From Morinoia aosen (Eukaryota > Arthropoda > Malacostraca > Amphipoda > Talitridae): a DNA stretch of 64,000 nt. Made by a program: the position numbers and the translations under genes. Where the stretch lies: NCBI GenBank assembly GCA_030386875.1, contig CM059571.1:26778355-26842354 (forward strand). Reading direction: 5' to 3'. Below the pieces are notes generated by a model. That model was not told the DNA's origin. It made no database searches and was given only the letters and a program-made list of their open reading frames with translations. This document shows, piece by piece, positions 56,074 to 64,000 of this stretch; the stretch's first letter is position 1; each line of letters opens with the position of its first letter.

Positions 56074-59027
56074 CATCCCCGCGCCCTTCTTAAAAATTTG
56101 AGCCAATGCAGTTGGTTCAAATTTTCCTATGAAAATATTAAATTCTTATCAGCTGCAAAATTTTCAATTAATTCAGTGGAACGCTACCCTTGACACCGTG
56201 TATCACACAAGCTTTAAAATTCCATCCGTACATTGGAAACATACATGGACACACAAAAGGAATGAAAACGCACACGACCTCATATTATCAAGACACCCTA
56301 ACAAAAACACAATGCTCTTGAGAACCGCATCTGTTTCATATACTATTACATACTCAAAACGAAGAAAACTCGCATCCGCTATGTATAATCTTCCATTTGC
56401 AAAACTAAAACACTGGCATCTGATACACTATAATCGACGTACAACGACATCGATAAAAATCGAACATTATTCATTTGATTTGCCTTCAGCAATTCAGTAA
56501 CATGAGAAGAGTACACAAAAAAAACACAATGCGATCATTTAATACAGCGAACTTTGCACAAGGACATAGATATAGTGAATCATCCTATCACTTGGCATTC
56601 ACGTAAAAGATCTCAAAGTGAAATAAAGTCAACACTTGAAACATTTTATTCTCGATCAATCTCAATTGATAACTTCCAAGTTATTTCTGCACAAGTCTTT
56701 CGGGAGGTACCCCTGGGTCAGTAATTAATCAAATTTCATCCTCGCGTTGTCCATCACTCACAGTGGTATTATTAGCGACTCGCGTTAATACGCGTATAGT
56801 TCCTTTGGGTAGGCTCGTCATCCTGCTCTCTCCTCAATAACAAATTGTTGATGATTTATCCTAATCTACAAAGCCATCAGGGTAGGACAACTCATTTCCC
56901 GCCGGCTGGGATTGCAGTTAAACCCCTGAGGTTTGCATATATGACATCTCTATTGACGGTACAAGTCTACTCTATTGGAGCAGAAGTTACTCATGAGATT
57001 TCCTAAGTGTAGCAATAACTTGTTATAAATCAGCGACAAGTTTAAAAAAAAATGTTCAATAGTGTCGCCTGACAAGTTGCTATTTCACCTAAAATATATT
57101 TCGTAATACAAGTAAATACTTTCAAGTTTTCCCGCAACATTGCGAATGGCCCGTTTTTTATTCGATGCCTTTCGATCACAGGACCACTAAAAATGAAAAA
57201 AATACATATTTAATTTCACATACATAGGTGCTCGTGGATTACCGAGAGATCTACCCACTGGGCCGAAATCTCTTACCTGAGTACAAGCACACAAATACAT
57301 GTAATTTTGTGACGTTGATCAGACGTGCGTCATACTCTGCTGCATACAGCCTTTCAGTCTTTGACGTTGATTAGACGTGCGTCATACTCTGCTGTACACA
57401 TCATTTCCGACAATCCGACCAACACACACAACAAATTTATGAAGGGTTAAGTATATGCATTGTAAACATAAACCTGATCCCAGCCCCGAGACTGAGCCTT
57501 TCACTTTTATTCATCTCTCTAGATGAGAGGTACTCCGTATTCACTTAATTAACAAATTTTCTGTATATACAACGTTCGGGTTAGCAGAATCATATGGAAT
57601 CCGTTGCTTTAACGGTAATGTTTGTGTCTTAGAAGCTACATGTGATTTGCATATCCGTCAGTTTGGAGTATTTAAACATTCAATTTCCTCACTCGCTACC
57701 GGTGCGGAGAGTCAGTGAATTTTAAGTTCACACCAGATCTCACGAAGTACTGAAGTCAAAGCCCCAAACATGAAACCCGGCACATCAACTGCCTATTGTT
57801 TTCCTTTAAAAGATGGAAGTTGTGCCGCGCTTGCAGAAAACACAGACATTAATACACGTTCCCTTCGCCAGTGGCAAATCAGTTAGTCATAATCGGGAAT
57901 TTACCACCCACAACCAATGAACCGGATATGCGTCAGTTTATTAGTTGTAAGTAGGCAAAAAAAATCATATTCGGTAATTAAATAACAGTTCCTATATCCT
58001 ATATTAACCCTCACAGTTAATGCTCAACAGGCGGAAGTCAGCAAGTTCCTGATGACACATGTGATAGGTTAGGGAATTAGGAACCATTCTTATACTATAC
58101 TTAGAATAAATGAAAACATCATAGCACAGTCAAATCACGGGATCAGCTCAGCCAGAACATGAGGCAAAGACACCGAGCGAACCCCCCTGAATTTCAGCGA
58201 CCAGGAAACAATTTTCATTTTCAAACTTAAATCACTACTCAATATGTTTTTGAATTATTTACAAATAATCATGCGTTGACCCGAGAATTTATATTTTCTA
58301 TATGCTGCCTAGTTGTACCACTCGACGTCTGATCTATCGACCAACACAATCCTAGCAACACAATTTTATTATTTACTCTGCTCCTTTTTTTAATAAAACT
58401 GATACACAGGGCATGGCACGCGGAACACCTTTCAAATTTATAACTCGTAAAGGGCAAAGTTAAAAACGAGTCACAATTATTTCAAGCAAATCCCGGCCAT
58501 TTAAATTTACATATATGTTTTCAAATTTTACTGATCATCAATGTTACTTTTATAACCTATTGCTCTACCACATTCTCTACAGCTCGGACGCTACCTCACT
58601 CTTCACCTACTGACACAGACAACGAGTACCCTAGTGCCCGAAATCACTTCTATGGCCCTTGCGTAGAACAAGCTGTAAATATTAATATTATTACAGAACA
58701 ATGTGAATATTTGGAATCACGTGGACGCTAAATGTTTACTTAGGGTCGATTTTTTCACATTCTGTCGAAAATACTGGTTTATGGTAAGATAGTTTGAGAA
58801 AAAAACAACCTTGGCTTGAACCTGCACAAATGGACCAAGGTATGTGTTCTTATTTAGTTCTATTATGTAGGTACCTAATATTGCAATATCTAGGTAAAAA
58901 GAGAGTATTTTTAGAAAATTTTATTACATAAGAAAAGGTAAAGGTCATAGTAATATCTAATCTACCATATTTTGCCCAGCATTTTCAATCTCAGATGAAG
59001 TTTTCATGAGTTTTAATATCTTTTAGT
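56074..59027. other. 3 kb without a recognised gene
   Basis: The 123-codon plus frame at 56129-56500 has no motif. A 52-bp-period direct duplication lies at about 57310-57400 (GACGTGCGTCATACTCTGCTG twice). The rest is unassigned interior of the MULE-like element. Confidence 0.5.
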
Positions 59028-59391
59028 AAGGTCTCGTATTAGGGGTACTAAGCTCGACCTGACGCGCGGTAATTAAAATTACGCGGAAACCGTTCGCTGT
59101 ATAAGGATTTGTATGAGAACGCAAATTAAAGATAATAAAATTTGCTATCTATAAATGTACTATTTATCACTTTATAGTTTACACAGTTTGCACTAGAATG
59201 GGAAAATCGCGATTTTTTGCAAAAAAATGCCATTTTTCAGAACTTTGGGGCCGTTGGGGCACGGGTTAACGATGTTCAAATGGTCTGAAACCTTAACAGT
59301 ATCATTTTTTCTATCAACCTCACCTTTTTAGGGGGTCCCGTCAAGAAAATTCTGCGAAAAAAACTCTACCCTATACGTACTGGCCACCTTA
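59028..59391 (-). repeat. Right inverted repeat of the MULE-like element
   Basis: It is the complement of 53748-54101, with moderate divergence and small indels. Confidence 0.8.
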
Positions 59392-59469
59392 ATAGCCCAG
59401 TCACTGCTTTGGAAAACTTCCTGTGAGCAAGTATCTAGCCTCCGCAAGGTCTCCAATTTACGATCAATA

Positions 59470-59790
59470 TTAGACCGAAAAATTGGTATCAAACTCATTT
59501 TGCACCCTGGCCAGAAGCGTAATAGACGGCTTGACACGATCGCTCAAGATAGAGCTTACCCTCACTTCAGCTCAAGGACACTGTCCTCTCCACGCGGTAA
59601 CGACTCAGCTTGCATCACAAAAAATTACACAGTGGAAGGAACTATCTATCTCAAAAGCAAGCCATCAAGACGGAAAACCCTCATACAAAGTAACCATTAT
59701 TCAATAAATTCATGCTACAAGAATCAGACCAATTCAGTGTTATTGTCATTTGCGACCTGGCCTTCCGTCTTTCGCACAAAGAAGTAGACT
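59470..59790 (+). pseudogene. Second fragment of the OTU-bearing LINE
   Basis: The translation contains SVIDGLTRSLKIELTLTSAQ, then GHCPLHAVTTQLASQKITQW. This aligns with CIRVADTLDDLKR, LKLEPAYTVGDGHCLLHAVTTQLAS of the LINE at 24345. The alignment starts in the linker before the OTU domain and decays by 59700, so the His end of the domain is lost. The Gly-His-Cys core is kept while the preceding Asp is changed (SAQ for VGD). The opposite orientation and the divergence show it is an independent copy. Confidence 0.75.
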
Positions 59791-60465
59791 TCCAGCCTCT
59801 CCGCTAAGAACGTAACAGTTCACGCTCAACCATCAGCACCTTAACATTCAACGTGACCTCCTCTGTACTTTCTTCATTTGATGAACCTTTCTTGGCTATT
59901 CTCAAGGCACTTTAGCATCACCATGGCGGAGTAAAAAGAGATAGCTCTTTAGGCTGGCGGCTTCGATGGGCACCGCGACTGGGGTGCCGCTCGGTGATGC
60001 GGTGCTGCCGTGCGTGTGGGTTGTTCTGCTGCAGGCGCTTATAGCTATGTTGAGCTGTTGGCTGCCTCGACAACCAACGTTGACATCGCTCCGATGGCGT
60101 ACTCGTGGACTTCTTGCAGACTACCGCAGCGGAGATTTCAGAACCAGTTCGCTGACGAGGTGGGTCGCAGTGACATAGCGCTGTGTTCGGTCGACCCTTT
60201 GTAGCGAATCCTCCATCCTAGGTGTCGGTTCGCCACTCCATCCCTACTATAAATTCAGTGTTGGTCGTTGCGGGGCTTTGAGTCTCCGTAGAGGGAAAGG
60301 GTTGAGCTTGGTTGAAATATTGCCAATCTATACTTGTAAATGTAATTATTGCTAAATTATTACCGATGTCTCAATGTTAGGACTGCAAAAAAATATTGCT
60401 AGATTATTGCTAATCTCTGAATAAAAGTATAGCTAAATTATTACCAATCTCTAAGTGTAAGTGCT
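59791..60465. other. No gene seen
   Basis: A GC-richer stretch (59950-60210) gives overlapping frames of 64-70 codons with no motif. Confidence 0.5.
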
Positions 60466-60715
60466 AAATGCCCCTTTGTCTCAAAGGCTAAATGCCCCTT
60501 TGTCTCAAATGCTAAATGCCCCCTTGTCTAAAATGCTAAACACTTCTTTGTCTCAAATGCTAAATGCCCCTTTGTCTCAAATGCTAAATGCCCCTCTGTC
60601 TCATATGCTAAATGTTCATTTGTCTCAAATGCTAAATGCCCCTTTGTCTCAAATTCTAAATGCCCTTTTGTCTCAAATGCTAGATGTTCATTTATCTAAA
60701 ATGTTGTTTATTTAC
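60466..60715. repeat. 24-bp minisatellite, about ten copies
   Basis: The unit is GCTAAATGCCCCTTTGTCTC plus AAAT, in-frame and slightly diverged. Since 24 is a multiple of 3 the plus frame stays open (a repeated LNAPLSQM peptide), but no start context or other coding sign supports a gene. Confidence 0.9.
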
Positions 60716-62530
60716 ACATCAATATGTGCAGCCTCTGTCGCCTGAGTAGTATTGGTATTTGAGACACTCGTTTTAACTAAAACTCCGGTAAATAATTATA
60801 ATCAAACATTGCAGGGGTTAGCATTTGTGTAGAGAGGTCAGTGGGGTTGGAAATGAAGATATTATCAAGTAGCGTGGTAGAGGCCAACATGACAGGTGTA
60901 GGCTAATTGGAAAGGTCAAGATTTCGAGCGAAGTGTAATTGAAATTATATTATTTTGTTTCCATTTTTCATGTTTTGCTAAATTACAATAACAATCGTCA
61001 AATATGACAATCTCAAATTACAACGTCCTAGTAAAAGTATCAACGGAATAGTTTCATAATATTTATAAATTCATGACAGGAGCATAACTGAATGGTTCAG
61101 GGGACCCCTGTGAACAGTCCTTAGGATTACAAGTTTGCTGTTTTTTTACTAATTCAGGAAATAGAGTAGAGATATACTCAATATTAACACTTACATTTCT
61201 TACAAGTTTGGAATTCATACGTTGAGATACCATCAGATTTATAAGTACTAGTGTCTCCAGAATGTATATGCAATTTTGACAGGGGATTGAAAGTTATATT
61301 TTGCCTTTGGATTGTTTAATGTATCAAAGATTCATTACATTTTAGTCGGTGTAGCACTTGAACACTTGACTGTGATCATGATGATGTTTTGAGTTTTAGG
61401 ACAATTTTTGTGGCCATTAGCATAGTTACGATTGTTAAAATGAATACTTTTGTATATTTTTGGACAGATAAAAGTTACAAAATATGGTGGTAATTTGTTT
61501 TATATGTGCTATAAGTCGATTAAAAGAAAACGATATTTAAGGTTAGATTAAATTCAATGCGTTTATACATAGTGGGTCATTATTCAATATCTTATAAACT
61601 GACTAAAAATCATGAAAGATGTGCATGGGCTTCATTAATTTACTATAATACGATTGATAGGTTGTGACCATGATTAAAATATTCCCACGAGCAAAAACGC
61701 AAAATCAAAAATATATCCATAGCTGTCCAATGAAGTTGTTTCTCAGTTGAAAGTTTTATTCTCTTCTCAATATATGAAAAAAGCAGCATATTTTTCATAA
61801 CAATGACGCGTAACTAAAGCCCCTTTGGGGAAGCCAGTAATTATCAGACGCAGTTGTTAACATTATTTATTTCTATGAAGTATTATGTTGAATTTGTTTG
61901 AGAATGAGTTGCGTGACTCATATTTCAACAAAATCAACATGATGTGATCAGCTCTGTACAAGAGCGCTAAACATCAGTGCACCATTCTGGCCAGATGAAC
62001 ACAAACGACTTCGTGTATTTATACCCCATGTAACATCGCATCACTGTAAGCGCAAACCTCTACTTTCATATAGGTAGAATCTGCAACTAAAATTAGTTTA
62101 ATAGGCAACTCTGGCATCAAAAGTGTCCCTTATACACATTCGACTCCAGGCATCCCAGCCAAGTCTGCCATATACGAGCGTCCAGTCCTAGCTAATATAA
62201 CAGGTAATCGTTCGAAACTCAATTAAATTGTAATTATAAACGGAACACACTTTAATTTTCCACATCAAAACCACTGAAATTGCTGACAATCAAGGAATAG
62301 GATAAATACATCTTTCAGCATGACCAAAACCACTTGAAATGAATTGATATTCTCATTACTAATACGTATGAAATGGTACGTTCAGAAACACTTTACACAG
62401 AATTCCTTTTTAGTATTACACTTTTTAAACATTTTCTCGTAAAATTTCAACACCCGCGTACGGGCTGGGTTTGGTAAATGCATATGAATTAAACCATAAG
62501 ATTACTTATCCGATTAAATTCTTTTCGGGT
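60716..62530. other. No gene seen; region upstream of the plus RING gene
   Basis: AT-rich, without motifs or repeats shared within the window. Confidence 0.5.
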
Positions 62531-62534
62531 CATC

Positions 62535-62555
62535 TACCACTTCACGAGCGCAAAC
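62535..62555 (+). promoter_or_regulatory. Upstream segment conserved between the two RING genes
   Basis: TACCACTTCACGAGCGCAAAC lies 11-31 bases before the ATG, matching the minus paralog nearly base for base. Likely 5' UTR or core promoter. Confidence 0.5.
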
Positions 62556-62565
62556 TCGAACGGCC

Positions 62566-64000
62566 ATGGACTTTACGACTTCTGGTGATAGTGGGAACCC
62601 CACCTGGAACTCCTGGCTGACTGTGTCCAACCAAAATCGTCTTGAAATTTTCTCCAGCTCGACATCCTTCGAAGTTTGCGGTGCAGATTATTCTACGAAC
62701 TTTGGTAGAGTTGTTTCATCCAAACAAGACGTACTCGAGCTTCAGTCCAATATGGATTCTTCTCTTATTCTTGTGCGGATTTTGAGGAATGACATCACCT
62801 ACGAGACTGGAATTGAAGTCCGACGGCCTGATATAGAGATCAAGATCTCTTCTCAATACATCAGCCAGTCACCGCCTTTGATTGGGAAAACGTCATTAAT
62901 CAAAATTTTCGAAACGTTATTATCAACATTAAAATACGTCGAAGAAGAACTGTCCAGTTTAATATGGGGCGCATTGGACGTCTTCGCTGTGCTCCAGGCG
63001 CACTGTCACGTTTTGACGCAGATCACCAATCGTCTCGTCATGAACCGTTATTGTCCCGGCTTTGGATTGATGATGGAGGAGTACGAAGGCCTCGTCAACT
63101 CCTTGCAGCAATTCGTTGAGACTAAATTTTTGCCTAGTCACAACACGAAAGAAGAACTATTCGAAGATGTCATCTCTAATATCTGGCAACACTTCAATAG
63201 ACTGTCAGATTGGAACTCTGACGAAGAATTCTATTTCGGCAAATCGGAAAAGTTTGCCGGAGTTGAAGACATTAATGACTTTTTACCGAAGACCAGCCCT
63301 CCGGAAGACTGTTCGATCTGCGTGGGGACCCCCTTGGTCGATACTCTGAACTTCGCCATCTTGTCCGACTGCTGCCACGTGTTCTGTAGCCGGTGTCTTG
63401 GGAGCTGGTTCAGGAGGAGGTGAGTGGCACTATAGAACCTAGCCTCGTGTCTTAACCAAGTGAAGTTCTCGTCTTTATGAGATACATGCATTTATCGTGT
63501 GTTTTTTTTATTTTTCTGTTAATGATAATTCATCTGTTAAGGGTTGACGATCTTTCACACTAGGCCAATCATTTTCCATGTCATTTTCATTTTAAAATTA
63601 TGGTAAAATTCAATCCTTTTCTACATAGTGTGTCATAATTCATCATCTTATAAACTATATAGAATTCATTAAAACGAGAGCATAATCTTCACTAATTAGC
63701 ACAATAGGCTGAGTTTTTTAAAATTCAAATGTTTAAGTATATCAGATGTGCACATCAACCTTTTTTAAATATTTTTTTTCGGTTGAGATCCACATAGTAC
63801 AGAAGCGTGCATGAAATTGTTGAACTCAATGTTGCTCGTCCACACTGTCGAATGTAGTACAACTCACCCGAGTCATGTATTAAATGTTACAGCATAAATC
63901 CCACAGACTTCGAAGCTTTTGAGAGTATTTTTTGCATAGCGCTAACTGGTATTTTTTGTCGCAGTTCCACCTGCCCTATGTGCCGCAGAGAGAGCTTGTG
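62566..64000 (+). CDS. RING-finger protein, paralog of 41202-42841, partial at the window edge
   Basis: Exon 1 is 62566-63419 and exon 2 starts at 63965, with a 545-bp intron (GTGAGT donor; TTTTTTGTCGCAG acceptor). The phase is the same as in the paralog. The spliced product reads CSIC, CCHVFCSRC, and then STCPMCRRES, a complete C3HC4 RING with the same 16- and 10-residue gaps. The N-terminal 250 residues align throughout with the minus gene, at well over half identity by eye (SNQNRLEIF, SQYISQSPPLIGKTS, NRYCPGFG, SDWNSDEEFYFGKSEKF). The likely role is an E3 ubiquitin ligase. The N-terminal domain is unrecognised. The C-terminus lies beyond the window. Exon 1 is uninterrupted and conserved, so it is probably a working gene. 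Confidence 0.88.

Larger units (their letters stand above)
53748..59391. mobile_element. MULE-like element with long inverted ends, 5.6 kb
   Basis: Inverted repeats of about 354 and 364 bp (53748-54101 and 59028-59391) are clearly homologous (AAGGTGGCCAGTA ends; GCTCGACCTGACGCGCGGTAA near the inner sides). Flanks ATAGCCCTG (53739-53747) and ATAGCCCAG (59392-59400) match at 8 of 9. Long inverted ends plus a 9-bp duplication fit Mutator-like elements. No transposase is visible inside; the interior holds a GC-richer block (54300-56090) with a promoter-like or LTR-like stretch. The alternative is two independent inverted MITE copies with chance flank similarity. Confidence 0.6.

Noticed and set aside
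56129-56500. 123-codon frame inside the MULE-like element
   Set aside because: Composition looks random and no motif is seen.
60461-60745. 94-codon frame with LNAPLSQM repeats
   Set aside because: It is a 24-bp minisatellite that stays in frame because 24 is divisible by 3.

Overview
This is a gene-poor, AT-rich window from an animal nuclear genome, most likely an arthropod. The signs are GT-AG introns, tRNA-derived SINEs, LINE, Penelope, hAT, mariner and Tc1 relics, and a gypsy element with a tRNA-Trp-type primer site. I cannot name the species. There is no operon structure, rRNA, tRNA gene or CRISPR array. Most of the sequence is layered transposable elements and tandem repeats.

The only convincing host genes are two related RING-finger genes in opposite orientation about 20 kb apart: 41202-42841 on the minus strand (complete, two exons, 323 residues deduced) and 62566-64000 on the plus strand (its second exon runs off the end). 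They share a conserved N-terminal region of about 250 residues that I do not recognise. Each has an intron in the same phase in the middle of a C3HC4 RING, and they share matching sequence just upstream of the ATG. They are a dispersed duplicate pair of probable ubiquitin E3 ligases.

Layout: 1-5.4 kb has two inverted Helitron-like fragments. 5.4-9.9 kb is a nest of inverted-repeat elements of at least four families. 11.3 kb has a SINE. 13.3-19.1 kb is a well-preserved CsRn1-like Ty3/gypsy element inserted in a degenerate minisatellite. 19.6-20.9 kb is a diverged 659-bp tandem dimer. 20.9-24.9 kb is a minus-strand LINE whose ORF1 carries an OTU cysteine-protease-like domain. 24.9-28 kb is a broken Gmr1-like gypsy pol with integrase ahead of reverse transcriptase. 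30.4-35.2 kb is a hAT-like element with GC-rich ends, holding a foldback element and a mariner-like element that itself holds a Penelope-like element. 45.7-49.1 kb is an inverted-repeat element whose interior has become a 2.9-kb minisatellite. 49.8-52.3 kb is another nest of inverted-repeat elements. 53.7-59.4 kb is a 5.6-kb element with about 360-bp terminal inverted repeats and a 9-bp target duplication (MULE-like). A second OTU-LINE fragment lies just beyond it.

The strongest candidates for new biology are the OTU-bearing LINE family (two copies here), the recurring growth of tandem repeats inside inverted-repeat elements, the hAT-like element with GGGGCC-rich ends, and the unrecognised RING family. 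All coordinates and identities were read by eye; family names rest on motif recognition, not on searches.
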